A stretch of DNA of 64,000 nt from Streptomyces cellostaticus. GTDB lineage: Bacteria; Actinomycetota; Actinomycetes; Streptomycetales; Streptomycetaceae. The notes beneath the pieces are model-generated. The model was given only the letters and a program-made list of their open reading frames with translations. It was not told where the DNA came from and did not search any database. The position numbers were made by a program, and so were the translations under genes. This document shows positions 35,146-44,108 of the stretch, one piece after another. How positions within the stretch are numbered: the first letter of the stretch is position 1; each line of letters begins with the position of its first letter. The stretch covers positions 1 through 64,000 of the forward strand of contig NZ_JALLIN010000009.1 of NCBI RefSeq assembly GCF_023630175.1. The letters run 5' to 3'.

Positions 35146-36911
35146 GCCTCGCCGACGCCGTCGCCCACCTCTCCCCCGAGCGCTGGGAGCGGGCCAACCG
35201 GCTGCTCCTGCGCAAGGCGCTCGCGGAGTTCGCCCACGAGCGGCTGATCATCCCGGAACCGGACGGCGAGGGGTACGTCGTCCGCAGCGACGACGGGCTC
35301 ACCCGGTACCGCTTCACCGCCGTCCGCCGTGCCCTCGACCACTGGCAGGTCGACGCCGAGTCGATCACCCGGCACCGCGGGGGCGCCGGACTTCCGCTCG
35401 CGGCACTGGACTTCTTCGTCGAGATGCGCGACGCCCTGGGGCTGAGCGACGAGATCCTGCCGGTCTACCTGGAGGAGATCTCCTCCACCCTCTCGGGCAC
35501 CTGCTACAAGCTCGCCAAGCCCCGCGTCACCTCCGCGGAGCTCGCGCGCGGTTCCTTCCAGGACATCGAGACCGGGATGACCGAGGGCCACCCCTGCTTC
35601 GTCGCCAACAACGGGCGGCTCGGCTTCGGCGTCCACGAGTACCTGTCGTACGCGCCGGAGACCGCGAACCCGGTCCGGCTGGTGTGGCTGGCCGCGCACC
35701 GCTCGCGGGCCGTGTTCACGGCGGGGGCCGGGATCGAGTACGAGTCGTTCCTGCGGGCGGAGCTGGGCGAGGAGACCCTGGAGCGGTTCCGCGCCACCCT
35801 CACCGGCCAGGGCCTCGATCCCGCCGAGTACCTGCTCGTGCCGGTGCACCCGTGGCAGTGGTGGAACAAACTCGGCGTCACCTTCGCCGCCGAGGTGGCC
35901 CGCCGGCACCTGGTGTGTCTCGGCGAGGGTGACGACGCGTACCTGGCCCAGCAGTCCATACGGACCTTCTTCAACACCTCCGACCCGCGCCGGCACTATG
36001 TGAAGACAGCCCTGTCCGTCCTCAACATGGGCTTCATGCGCGGACTCTCGGCCGCCTACATGGAGGCGACCCCGGCGATCAACGACTGGCTCGCACGGCT
36101 CGTCGAGAACGATCCCGTCCTGAGGTCCACCGGTCTGTCGATCATCCGGGAGCGGGCGGCGGTCGGCTACCGGCACCTGGAGTACGAGCGGGCCACCGAC
36201 CGCTACTCGCCCTACCGGAAGATGCTGGCCGCGCTGTGGCGGGAGAGCCCGGTGCCGTCCCTGCGCGAGGGCGAGTCACTGGCCACCATGGCCTCGCTGC
36301 TCCACGTCGACGACGCGGGCGCCTCCTTCGCGGGCGCGCTCGTCGAGCGCTCCGGCCTCCCGGCCGCCGAGTGGCTGCGGCACTACCTCAGGGCCTACCT
36401 CACCCCGCTGCTGCACAGCTTCTACGCCTACGACCTGGCCTTCATGCCGCACGGCGAGAACGTGATCCTCGTCCTGCGGGACGGGGTGGTGGAACGCGCG
36501 ATCTACAAGGACATCGCCGAGGAGATCGTCGTCATGGACCCCGACGCGGTGCTGCCGCCGGAGGTGCGGCGGATCCGCGTCGAGGTGCCCGAGGACCAGA
36601 AGCTGCTGTCGGTCTTCACGGACGTCTTCGACTGCTTCTTCCGGTTCCTGGCGGCGAACCTCGCCACCGAGGGGATCCTGGCGGAGGACGACTTCTGGCG
36701 CACGGTCGCCGAGGTCACCCGCGAGTACCAGCGGGCGACGCCCGAACTGGCCCACCGGTTCGAGCGGTACGACGTGTTCGCCCCCCGGTTCGCGCTGTCC
36801 TGCCTCAACCGGCTCCAGCTCCGCGACAACCGGCAGATGGTGGACCTCGCCGATCCGTCCGGCGCGCTGCAGCTCGTGGGGCATCTGGACAACCCCGTCG
36901 CCGGGTACTGA
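35142..36911 (+). CDS. desD: Desferrioxamine NIS synthetase
   Basis: The 589-residue protein is an NRPS-independent siderophore synthetase (IucA/IucC family). The ATP-binding region includes the segments TCYKLAKPRV, GHPCFVANNGRLGFG and PVHPWQWWNKL. Catalytic-site segments include KTALSVLNMGFMRGL and the C-terminal FhuF-like helical domain (LRDGVVERAIYKDIAEE and after). It oligomerises and cyclises hydroxamate monomers to desferrioxamine. The GTG start overlaps desC by four bases. It is the last gene of the operon, followed by a strong hairpin. Confidence 0.95.
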   Translation: MSLADAVAHLSPERWERANRLLLRKALAEFAHERLIIPEPDGEGYVVRSDDGLTRYRFTAVRRALDHWQVDAESITRHRGGAGLPLAALDFFVEMRDALGLSDEILPVYLEEISSTLSGTCYKLAKPRVTSAELARGSFQDIETGMTEGHPCFVANNGRLGFGVHEYLSYAPETANPVRLVWLAAHRSRAVFTAGAGIEYESFLRAELGEETLERFRATLTGQGLDPAEYLLVPVHPWQWWNKLGVTFAAEVARRHLVCLGEGDDAYLAQQSIRTFFNTSDPRRHYVKTALSVLNMGFMRGLSAAYMEATPAINDWLARLVENDPVLRSTGLSIIRERAAVGYRHLEYERATDRYSPYRKMLAALWRESPVPSLREGESLATMASLLHVDDAGASFAGALVERSGLPAAEWLRHYLRAYLTPLLHSFYAYDLAFMPHGENVILVLRDGVVERAIYKDIAEEIVVMDPDAVLPPEVRRIRVEVPEDQKLLSVFTDVFDCFFRFLAANLATEGILAEDDFWRTVAEVTREYQRATPELAHRFERYDVFAPRFALSCLNRLQLRDNRQMVDLADPSGALQLVGHLDNPVAGY

Positions 36912-36932
36912 CGTCCGGACGGACGGACGGGC

Positions 36933-36965
36933 GGGTGCCCCGCGGTACGGTCCCGCGGGGCGCCC
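36933..36965. terminator. Hairpin between desD and the GH20 gene
   Basis: A 13-bp stem (36933-36945 with 36953-36965, one G-U pair) and a 7-base loop lie between convergent stop codons; likely to end both transcripts. Confidence 0.75.
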
Positions 36966-36977
36966 GTCGTGCTCTGC

Positions 36978-38582
36978 TCAGCCCGCCGGCCAGGGGACCT
37001 GGGGCGACTTGTAGTAGCTCATCCCGAGGGCGTCCCAGCGCGGGCCCTGGGCCGCGAGCCGGACCTTGTAGGCGTCCCAGTCGTGGGTGGCCGCCGGGGA
37101 CCAGCCCAGCTCGGCCGCTCCGGGCAGCCGTGGGAAGGCCATGTACTCGATCTCGGAGGACCTGGTGAGGGTCTCCGTCCACAGCGGTGCCTCGACGCCC
37201 CGGACGGCCGAGGCGGGCACGCCGGGCAGATAGCTCCCGGGGTTCCAGTCGTAGGAGCGCCGTACCTCCACCAGCCCGGCCCATCTGGTGCCCGGCCCCG
37301 TGCCGGCGGTGTACTTCATGTCGAGGTAGACCCGGTCGGCCGGGGACAGGATCAGGCCGGTGCCGTTCCGGGCGGCCTCGGCCACCCGGGCCTTCTCCGT
37401 CGCGCTGGTGCCGTCCAGTCCCCAGTACTGGGCGAGGGCGCCCTTGGCGGGGGTGGCGCCGGTGAGCTGGTGCCAGCCGACGACCGTCTTGCCGTACCTG
37501 GCGACGACCCGCTGCACGCGGTCCATGAACTCGACGTAGTCGGCGTGGCCGGTGGAGTGCGCCTCGTCGCCGCCGATGTGCAGGCGGCGGCCGGGGGTGA
37601 GCGCGGCCAGTTCGCGGACCACGTCGTCCACGAAGTCGTAGGTCACCTGCTTCGGCACGCACAGCGAGCTGAAGCCGACCCGGGTGCCGGTGTACAGCGG
37701 GGGCGCGGTACCGTCGCAGTTGAGCTGCGCGTAGGAGGCGAGGGCCGCGTTGGTGTGGCCGGGCATGTCGATCTCGGGCACGACCTCCAGGTAGCGGGAG
37801 GCGGCGTAGCGGACGATGTGCCGGTAGTCGGCCTTGGTGAAGTAGCCGCCCCTGCCGCCGCCGACCTGGGTGGACCCGCCGTAGGCGGCCAGCCGGGGCC
37901 AGGAGTCGACGGCGATGCGCCAGCCCTGGTCGTCGCTGAGGTGCAGGTGCAGGGTGTTGATCTTGTACAGGGCCAGCTCGTCGATGTAGCGCTCGACCTG
38001 GCCGACGGTGAAGAAGTGCCGGGCGACGTCCAGCATGGCGCCGCGGTAGGCGTAGCGGGGGCGGTCCTCGACGGTGCCGCCGGCGATCCGCCACGGTCCG
38101 GGCTGGACGCTCCCGCGCTCGACGGAGGCCGGCAGGAGCTGACGCAGGGTCTGGACACCGTGGAACAGGCCGGCGGCGGCGCTCGCGGTGACGGTGACGC
38201 CCGCGGGTCCGCTGGTCAGCCGGTAGCCCTCGGCGCCGAACCGCCCGTCGCTCAGGTGGAGTCGGATGCCTCCGGCGCCGTGCTCGGTGACCGGGACGCG
38301 GTAGCCGGTGGACGGGCGCAGGATGCCCGCGAGGTACTCGCCGATCCGGCGGACCTCCGCCGAGCCGTCCACGTGGACGCCGGTGGCCCAGGTGAGGCGG
38401 TACGGGCGTCCGCCGGGCCGGACCTCGGCGGGCGCCGGGACCACCCGGTTCAGCGGGGTGGTCGCCGCCTCGGCCGCCGGTGCCGGGGCCGCGCCGACGG
38501 CGGTCACGCCCGCCGCCGCGACGAGCAGCAGGGATCCGAGGACACGGGTCGGCCCGGACGTCGTGCTGTGGCGCCGTCTCAC
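36978..38582 (-). CDS. Secreted GH20 beta-N-acetylhexosaminidase
   Basis: The 534-residue protein has a signal peptide (VLGSLLLVAAAGVTAVGAAPAPAAEA). It then has the N-terminal GH20b domain and the GH20 barrel with HLHLSDDQGWRI, the family motif HIGGDEAHSTG carrying the catalytic Asp-Glu pair, and GWHQLTG. It removes N-acetylglucosamine from chito-oligosaccharides outside the cell. I chose the GTG at 38582, which has AAGGGAG five bases upstream. A DasR-type operator lies 17-32 bases before the start, so expression should respond to N-acetylglucosamine/glucosamine-6-phosphate, linking it to glmS further along and to the chitinase at 52.6 kb. Confidence 0.94.
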   Translation of the reverse strand: MRRRHSTTSGPTRVLGSLLLVAAAGVTAVGAAPAPAAEAATTPLNRVVPAPAEVRPGGRPYRLTWATGVHVDGSAEVRRIGEYLAGILRPSTGYRVPVTEHGAGGIRLHLSDGRFGAEGYRLTSGPAGVTVTASAAAGLFHGVQTLRQLLPASVERGSVQPGPWRIAGGTVEDRPRYAYRGAMLDVARHFFTVGQVERYIDELALYKINTLHLHLSDDQGWRIAVDSWPRLAAYGGSTQVGGGRGGYFTKADYRHIVRYAASRYLEVVPEIDMPGHTNAALASYAQLNCDGTAPPLYTGTRVGFSSLCVPKQVTYDFVDDVVRELAALTPGRRLHIGGDEAHSTGHADYVEFMDRVQRVVARYGKTVVGWHQLTGATPAKGALAQYWGLDGTSATEKARVAEAARNGTGLILSPADRVYLDMKYTAGTGPGTRWAGLVEVRRSYDWNPGSYLPGVPASAVRGVEAPLWTETLTRSSEIEYMAFPRLPGAAELGWSPAATHDWDAYKVRLAAQGPRWDALGMSYYKSPQVPWPAG

Positions 38583-38598
38583 ATGCGCTCCCTTCACG

Positions 38599-38614
38599 AG
38601 TGGTAAGGACCACT
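38599..38614 (-). promoter_or_regulatory. DasR-responsive element (dre) before the GH20 gene
   Basis: AGTGGTAAGGACCACT on the plus strand matches the dre consensus A(C/G)TGGTCTAGACCA(C/G)T at the outer palindrome (AGTGGT...ACCACT fully conserved) with only centre mismatches. Its position just before the start codon suits repression by DasR. Confidence 0.8.
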
Positions 38615-38934
38615 CTCCCGCGGAGCCGGCGCATCAATCCCCGCCCCGCGGAAATCATCCGCAGGGACGGCGGTCGGGTCATCGGTGCGCGGCGCGGTAC
38701 GCCCTGAGCCGGTCCTCCGGCCGGACGGCCCGTGGTTCCACCGGATATGCCCAGGTTCGCCGGGATTCCGCAGGAGATGCCGTGGGCGCCGAGCGGGATG
38801 AGGGCGGTGCCACCGCGGGCGAAGGAGCGGACGCCGGGCAGGTTCGCGCGGTCCGAAGCCGGCGCCACCGGCCCTCTGCCCGGAATCGGGCAGGATTCTT
38901 GCGAAACTCGCGCTCTTACCCCAGGATCTACCGG
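38615..38934. other. Upstream stretch between GH20 gene and small ORF
   Basis: About 320 bases with no supported gene. It must carry the GH20 promoter (minus strand) and one for the small plus-strand gene. I see no convincing -10/-35 pair, no long repeat and no second dre-like site. Confidence 0.4.
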
Positions 38935-39192
38935 GTGCACGAGGAACTTGTCGATCACCTGACGCGGTCCACGGCCCTCAGCAGGGGCGAGGCGCTGCGG
39001 GTGGTGCAGGACGTGCTCGCCTACTTCGACGAGACGACGCAGGACTACGTCCGTCGCCGCCACCGCGAGCTGCAGGCCCAGGGCCTGACGAACACGGCGA
39101 TCTTCGACCGGATCGAGGCGGACCTTAAATACCGGGCGGTGGCGCCGCCGGAGCTGACGCTCAGGCAGCTGCGCCGCATGGTCTACGGCTGA
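38935..39192 (+). CDS. Small conserved-looking cytosolic protein
   Basis: The 85-residue protein (VHEELVDHLTRSTALSRGEA... to LRQLRRMVYG) is helical and highly charged, with no signal peptide. AGGA lies eight bases before the GTG start. It sits 25 bases upstream of glmS in the same direction, so it is probably co-transcribed with it. From memory, a small hypothetical protein occupies the same place in S. coelicolor. I recognise no domain; the pattern suggests a helical DNA- or protein-binding peptide, but that is a guess. Confidence 0.65.
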   Translation: MHEELVDHLTRSTALSRGEALRVVQDVLAYFDETTQDYVRRRHRELQAQGLTNTAIFDRIEADLKYRAVAPPELTLRQLRRMVYG

Positions 39193-39217
39193 CGCCAGAC
39201 TGAGGGATACCCAATAC

Positions 39218-41035
39218 ATGTGCGGAATCGTCGGATACATCGGCAAGCGTGACGTGGCTCCGCTGCTCCTGGAGGGCCTGCAGCGCCTGGAGTACCGCGG
39301 CTACGACTCGGCGGGCATCGTCGTCACGTCCCCGAAGACGGCCGGCCTGAGGATGGTCAAGGCGAAGGGCCGGGTGCGCGACCTCGAGGCCAAGGTGCCG
39401 GCGCGCTTCAAGGGCACCACCGGTATCGCCCACACCCGCTGGGCCACCCACGGCGCCCCCTCCGACCTCAACGCCCACCCGCACATGTCGGGCGACGGCA
39501 AGGTCGCCGTCGTGCACAACGGCATCATCGACAACGCCGCGGACCTGCGCCGCAAGCTGGAGGCCGACGGCGTCGAGTTCCTCTCCGAGACCGACACCGA
39601 GGTCCTCACCCACCTCGTCGCCCGGTCCACCGCCGAGAAGCTGGAGGACAAGGTCCGCGAGACCCTCCGGCTGGTCGAGGGCACGTACGGCATCGCGGTG
39701 ATGCACGCCGACTTCGGCGACCGCATCGTGGTGGCCCGCAACGGCTCCCCGGTGGTCCTCGGCATCGGCGAGAAGGAGATGTTCGTCGCATCGGACATCG
39801 CGGCCCTGGTCGCCCACACCCGGCAGATCGTCACGCTGGACGACGGCGAGATGGCCACCCTCAAGGCCGACGACTTCCGCACCTACACCACCGAGGGCAC
39901 CCGCACCAGCGCCGAGCCGACCACCGTGGAGTGGGAGGCGGCGTCGTACGACATGGGCGGCCACGACACCTACATGCACAAGGAGATCCACGAGCAGGCC
40001 GACGCCGTGGACCGCGTGCTGCGCGGCCGCATCGACGAGCGGTTCTCCACCGTGCACCTGGGCGGCCTCAACCTGGACGCCCGCGAGGCGCGCCGGATCC
40101 GCCGCGTGAAGATCCTCGGCTGCGGCACGTCGTACCACGCGGGCATGATCGGCGCCCAGATGATCGAGGAGCTGGCCCGCATCCCCGCCGACGCCGAGCC
40201 GGCCTCCGAGTTCCGCTACCGCAACGCGGTCGTGGACCCCGACACGCTGTACGTCGCCGTCTCCCAGTCCGGTGAGACGTACGACGTGCTCGCCGCCGTG
40301 CAGGAGCTGAAGCGCAAGGGCGCCCGGGTGCTCGGCGTGGTCAACGTGGTGGGTTCCGCGATCGCCCGCGAGGCCGACGGCGGCATCTACGTGCACGCCG
40401 GCCCCGAGGTCTGCGTCGTCTCGACGAAGTGCTTCACCAACACCACGGTCGCCTTCGCGCTGCTCGCCCTGCACCTCGGCCGCACCCGCGACCTCTCCGT
40501 CCGCGACGGCAAGCGGATCATCGAGGGCCTGCGCAGGCTCCCGGAGCAGATCACCCGGATCCTCAAGCAGGAGGAGGACATCAGGCAGCTCGCGGAGAGC
40601 TACGCCGACGCCCGCTCCATGCTCTTCATCGGCCGCGTCCGGGGCTACCCGGTGGCCCGCGAGGCCTCGCTGAAGCTCAAGGAGGTCTCCTACATCCACG
40701 CGGAGGCCTACCCGGCCTCCGAGCTGAAGCACGGCCCGCTGGCCCTGATCGAGCCGGCCCTGCCGACGGTCGCGATCGTCCCCGACGACGACCTGCTGGA
40801 GAAGAACCGCGCGGCCCTGGAGGAGATCAAGGCCCGCAGCGGCAAGATCCTCGCGGTGGCCCACCAGGAGCAGGAGAAGGCCGACCGCACCATCGTGGTC
40901 CCGAAGAACGAGGACGAGCTGGACCCGATCCTCCTGGGCATCCCGCTCCAGCTCCTGGCCTACCACACGGCGAAGGCCCTGGGCCGGGACATCGACAAGC
41001 CGAGGAACCTGGCGAAGTCCGTCACCGTGGAGTAG
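39218..41035 (+). CDS. glmS: Glutamine-fructose-6-phosphate transaminase (isomerising)
   Basis: The 605-residue protein has an N-terminal glutaminase domain with the catalytic cysteine directly after the initiator (MCGIVGYIG). Two SIS isomerase domains follow (GCGTSYHAGMIG and VSQSGETYD; GRVRGYPVAREASLKLKEVSYIHAEAYPASELKHGPLAL) and the family tail DKPRNLAKSVTVE. It makes glucosamine-6-phosphate, the entry to peptidoglycan and the effector of DasR. Streptomyces often has more than one copy; from memory the copy in this location of S. coelicolor is glmS2. No glmS ribozyme-like structure is present, since only 25 bases separate it from the preceding gene. Confidence 0.95.
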   Translation: MCGIVGYIGKRDVAPLLLEGLQRLEYRGYDSAGIVVTSPKTAGLRMVKAKGRVRDLEAKVPARFKGTTGIAHTRWATHGAPSDLNAHPHMSGDGKVAVVHNGIIDNAADLRRKLEADGVEFLSETDTEVLTHLVARSTAEKLEDKVRETLRLVEGTYGIAVMHADFGDRIVVARNGSPVVLGIGEKEMFVASDIAALVAHTRQIVTLDDGEMATLKADDFRTYTTEGTRTSAEPTTVEWEAASYDMGGHDTYMHKEIHEQADAVDRVLRGRIDERFSTVHLGGLNLDAREARRIRRVKILGCGTSYHAGMIGAQMIEELARIPADAEPASEFRYRNAVVDPDTLYVAVSQSGETYDVLAAVQELKRKGARVLGVVNVVGSAIAREADGGIYVHAGPEVCVVSTKCFTNTTVAFALLALHLGRTRDLSVRDGKRIIEGLRRLPEQITRILKQEEDIRQLAESYADARSMLFIGRVRGYPVAREASLKLKEVSYIHAEAYPASELKHGPLALIEPALPTVAIVPDDDLLEKNRAALEEIKARSGKILAVAHQEQEKADRTIVVPKNEDELDPILLGIPLQLLAYHTAKALGRDIDKPRNLAKSVTVE

Positions 41036-41061
41036 CGGCCCCCGCCGCCCCGCGGCACGAA

Positions 41062-41104
41062 GAACGGACCCCCGCGTCGCCACCTCGTGCGCGGGGGTCC
41101 GTTC
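41062..41104 (+). terminator. Strong hairpin after glmS
   Basis: A perfect 15-bp stem (GAACGGACCCCCGCG at 41062-41076 with 41090-41104) and a 13-base loop, 26 bases beyond the stop codon. Confidence 0.85.
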
Positions 41105-41286
41105 CCGTGCCGCCGTGCTCGGCCGGCGGCCGTCACCCGCCGGCTCGCGGCACGCCTCGGTGCCCCATATATGCCCTTCACAAGGGCACAGACACCTCTA
41201 CGCACGAGTAGCCCCGGTTCGCCCGTGGGGAGTTGACGGACTGTCGGCGGCGCGGGGAACTGACGGAGCGTCGGCGGCGGGCGGGC

Positions 41287-41814
41287 TCAGGGGATGACGA
41301 TGACCGGACGCTGCGCCCGCTTGGCGAGTCGCCCGGCCACGGAGCCGAAGATCCGGCCCACGATGCCGTGGGTGGTGCCGACCACGATCGCGTCGGCCTC
41401 GTACTCCCGCCCGACCTCCTCGAGTTCGTGGCAGATGTCACCGCCGCGCTCGACCAGGATCCAGGGCACCTCGGCCAGATAGTCGGCGCAGGCCAGTTCG
41501 AGACCGAGCACCTCGGTGCGGTGGTCCGGCACGTCGACGAAGACGGGCGGCTCGCAGCCGGCCCACACGGTCGTGGGCAGCCGGTTGGCCACATGGACGA
41601 TGATCAGTCCCGAGCCGGAGCGGTGGGCCATGCCGATCGCGTAGGCGAGGGCGCGCTCACTCGAGGTCGAGCCGTCGAAGCCGACCACCACGCCGTGCAG
41701 GAAGGCGGGGTCGCAGGACGGGCGTGGCTCCGGCGCCGCCAGGGGCTCGTCCGCCGTGGGATCGACGACGGGTCGCTTGCGGTCCGCGGGTTCGAAGAAT
41801 TCGTGACCGGCCAT
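41287..41814 (-). CDS. Universal stress protein (UspA family)
   Basis: The 175-residue protein has a single Usp domain (GVVVGFDGSTSSERALAYAIGMAHR to VIVIP). It has the ATP-binding loop pattern G-x2-G-x9-G-(S/T) within VVGTTHGIVGRIFGSVAG. It is expected to bind ATP and act in stress adaptation; specific partners are unknown. The start is the ATG at 41814; the roughly 35-residue N-terminal extension before the domain is acidic. It is monocistronic and divergent from a small membrane-protein gene that precedes adpA. Confidence 0.88.
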   Translation of the reverse strand: MAGHEFFEPADRKRPVVDPTADEPLAAPEPRPSCDPAFLHGVVVGFDGSTSSERALAYAIGMAHRSGSGLIIVHVANRLPTTVWAGCEPPVFVDVPDHRTEVLGLELACADYLAEVPWILVERGGDICHELEEVGREYEADAIVVGTTHGIVGRIFGSVAGRLAKRAQRPVIVIP

Positions 41815-42053
41815 GACTGTCTCGGCGTTGTGATCCTTGTGTGGGCGGGAGTGACATCGAGCGGCGGAGCAGTGTCCGGGATTCGTCTTCCCAACCCCAT
41901 ACCCCCAAGGGTACGGCTGCACGCCTCCTCTGTGCATTTCCCGCGCACGCTCCGTGAGCGGGGCCCCCGGATGTCCGTGGGGGTTCCCCGGAGCATGCAC
42001 GAGCGGCGCCCGCAGCGCAATGGTTGCTGCCTCGTACAGGTGGTTTGCACAGC

Positions 42054-42389
42054 ATGAACGGAGCAGCGGCCGGTGACCGACGGATCGAACCGGCGTTGAT
42101 CTCCGTGAGCCACCGCCACAGGGAGTACGAGTTGCCCGGACCCCGATCCACCGCACGCCCGCGCCCCGCCCCGGACACCACGAGCGGCGTGATCCGCTGG
42201 GCGGCCTTCAGTTGCGTCCTCGTCCCCGTGGTCCTCCTCTGGTGCGGCGCCTCGCTCGCCGGGGCGGCCGGCACCGCCTTCGGCCTCGCCGCGGTCACGG
42301 CCGCCTGCCGGGTGCTGCTGCGACGGTCCGAACGTTGCGCCGCGCAAAGCGGCGGACGTCACAGTGAAGGAGAGACACCGGTCGACTGA
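42054..42389 (+). CDS. Small membrane protein upstream of adpA
   Basis: The 111-residue product has an N-terminal polar part and two closely spaced hydrophobic segments (IRWAAFSCVLVPVVLLWCGASLAGAAG, and TAFGLAAVTAACRVLL). A polar tail follows. It looks like a two-pass or hairpin inner-membrane protein with no recognised family. Start choice is uncertain: the ATG at 42054 has AGGTGG ten bases upstream, and a TTG further in (near 42132) has GGGAG at good spacing. From memory, S. coelicolor has a hypothetical gene in the same place. Confidence 0.6.
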   Translation: MNGAAAGDRRIEPALISVSHRHREYELPGPRSTARPRPAPDTTSGVIRWAAFSCVLVPVVLLWCGASLAGAAGTAFGLAAVTAACRVLLRRSERCAAQSGGRHSEGETPVD

Positions 42390-42767
42390 CCGGTTTCCGT
42401 ACCCTCGAGCGCTTCTTTTCGGCCAACTTACGGACACCGTTCCGGAGGGGGTCCGACCACCCCCAAACCCCCGTTCCACCTGCACGGAAAGGGTCCGGGC
42501 CGACGTCCGCACCCTACGCGGTTTGGCCACTGCGACGAGGCGCACTTCCCTGCACGCCCCACGAGTGCAACGCTTCGTGATCGAATGCTTCACGCCAAGT
42601 TGTCATGTCGACAATGTCCGGCGTGTCGAACTGGCCACCGTCAGACCGCGGTAGCCAGTAGATTCGATCTTGACTGTCTTACGGCGGGGGACTCGTGCAG
42701 GACCGAGGGGAAACGTGCAGGAGCGACACAACCGAGGAGCCGCGACCACCGAGGGGGGCTTAGCAGG
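42390..42767 (+). promoter_or_regulatory. Long adpA upstream/leader region
   Basis: Nearly 380 bases precede adpA, consistent with the long, multiply regulated adpA promoters known in Streptomyces. A 15-base inverted repeat TTGTC-N5-GACAA lies at 42600-42614. A TTGACT hexamer occurs at 42670-42675 without a clear -10. I found no perfect AdpA consensus (TGGCSNGWWY) or obvious BldD site by eye. Confidence 0.5.
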
Positions 42768-43979
42768 ATGAGCCACGACTCCACTGCCGCGCCGGAGGCC
42801 GCGGCCCGGAAACTGTCCGGGCGCCGCCGCAAGGAGATCGTCGCGGTGCTGCTGTTCAGCGGCGGCCCCATCTTCGAGAGTTCCATACCGCTTTCGGTGT
42901 TCGGGATCGACCGCCAGGACGCCGGAGTACCGCGCTACCGACTACTGGTGTCGGCCGGCGAGGAGGGCCCGCTGCGGACCACAGGGGGCCTGGAACTCAC
43001 CGCGCCACATGGGCTGGAGGCGATCTCCCGCGCCGGGACGGTCGTCGTGCCGGCCTGGCGCTCGATCACCTCGCCGCCACCGGACGAGGCGCTCGACGCA
43101 CTGCGCCGGGCCCATGAGGAGGGTGCCCGCATCGTCGGGCTGTGCACGGGCGCGTTCGTCCTCGCGGCGGCCGGCCTGCTGGACGGCCGGCCGGCGACCA
43201 CCCACTGGATGTACGCGCCGACGCTGGCCAAGCGCTATCCGTCGGTGCACGTGGATCCGAGAGAGCTGTTCGTCGACGACGGCGACGTCCTGACGTCGGC
43301 GGGTACGGCGGCCGGGATCGACCTCTGTCTCCACATCGTGCGGACGGACCACGGCAACGAGGCGGCCGGCGCGCTGGCCCGGCGCCTGGTGGTCCCGCCG
43401 CGCCGGTCGGGCGGCCAGGAGCGCTACCTCGACCGGTCTTTACCGGAGGAGATCGGCGCCGACCCGCTCGCCGAGGTCGTCGCCTGGGCGCTGGAACACC
43501 TCCACGAGCAGTTCGACGTGGAGACCCTGGCGGCACGCGCCTACATGAGCCGCCGTACGTTCGACCGCCGGTTCCGCTCGCTCACCGGCAGCGCTCCGCT
43601 GCAGTGGCTGATCACCCAGCGGGTGCTCCAGGCGCAGCGGCTGCTGGAGACGTCGGACTACTCCGTGGACGAGGTGGCGGGCCGTTGCGGCTTCCGCTCC
43701 CCGGTCGCGCTGCGCGGGCACTTCCGCCGCCAGCTCGGCTCGTCCCCGGCCGCCTACCGCGCGGCCTACCGGGCCCGCAGGCCGCAGGGCGAGCGGCCGG
43801 GCGAGGCGGAGATCCCGGTGCAGCCCGGACCGGGCGGGCCCGGCCTGGCCGGCCCCGGACCGGTCGGCCACGCGCCGCCGGTGCTGCACCCGGACCGCGA
43901 GAGCGGGGTGCCGATGCAGAGCCGCCGGCAGGCGGCGGGCGCGGTGAGCCTGCTGCCGGGCCCGCGCAGCGGTAGCTGA
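42768..43979 (+). CDS. adpA: AdpA (BldH) global developmental regulator
   Basis: The 403-residue protein has an N-terminal ThiJ/PfpI/DJ-1-like dimerisation domain (residues 25-190, nucleophile-elbow GLCTGAF). It has a C-terminal AraC/XylS DNA-binding domain with two helix-turn-helices (VETLAARAYMSRRTFDRRFRS and VDEVAGRCGFRSPVALRGHFRR) and an unstructured Gly/Pro-rich tail. AdpA controls aerial mycelium formation, secreted proteases and antibiotic genes. Codon 225 (43440-43442) is TTA, read by the bldA tRNA, in the linker between domains, exactly where the conserved adpA TTA lies. The gene is followed by oligoribonuclease (ornA), the known neighbour. GGAGG-like purines precede the ATG. Confidence 0.97.
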   Translation: MSHDSTAAPEAAARKLSGRRRKEIVAVLLFSGGPIFESSIPLSVFGIDRQDAGVPRYRLLVSAGEEGPLRTTGGLELTAPHGLEAISRAGTVVVPAWRSITSPPPDEALDALRRAHEEGARIVGLCTGAFVLAAAGLLDGRPATTHWMYAPTLAKRYPSVHVDPRELFVDDGDVLTSAGTAAGIDLCLHIVRTDHGNEAAGALARRLVVPPRRSGGQERYLDRSLPEEIGADPLAEVVAWALEHLHEQFDVETLAARAYMSRRTFDRRFRSLTGSAPLQWLITQRVLQAQRLLETSDYSVDEVAGRCGFRSPVALRGHFRRQLGSSPAAYRAAYRARRPQGERPGEAEIPVQPGPGGPGLAGPGPVGHAPPVLHPDRESGVPMQSRRQAAGAVSLLPGPRSGS

Positions 43980-44108
43980 ACGAGGAGCGGCACGGGAGGG
44001 ACGGAGCGCTGCTCCGTCCCTCCTCGGCTGTCGCTCGTCCGCACGCACACCGACAAGGTCGCCGCACGCCAGGTCCGGCCCGGGGCGGCGCGCCGTAAGG
44101 TGAGACGC

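Noticed and set aside
34564..36176. Minus-strand frames opposite desC/desD
   Set aside because: Shadows of the well-supported des genes.
39193..39217. glmS ribozyme or riboswitch
   Set aside because: Only 25 bases separate glmS from the preceding gene, too short for any such element.
42390..42767. AdpA self-binding site upstream of adpA
   Set aside because: No stretch fitted TGGCSNGWWY fully when read by eye.
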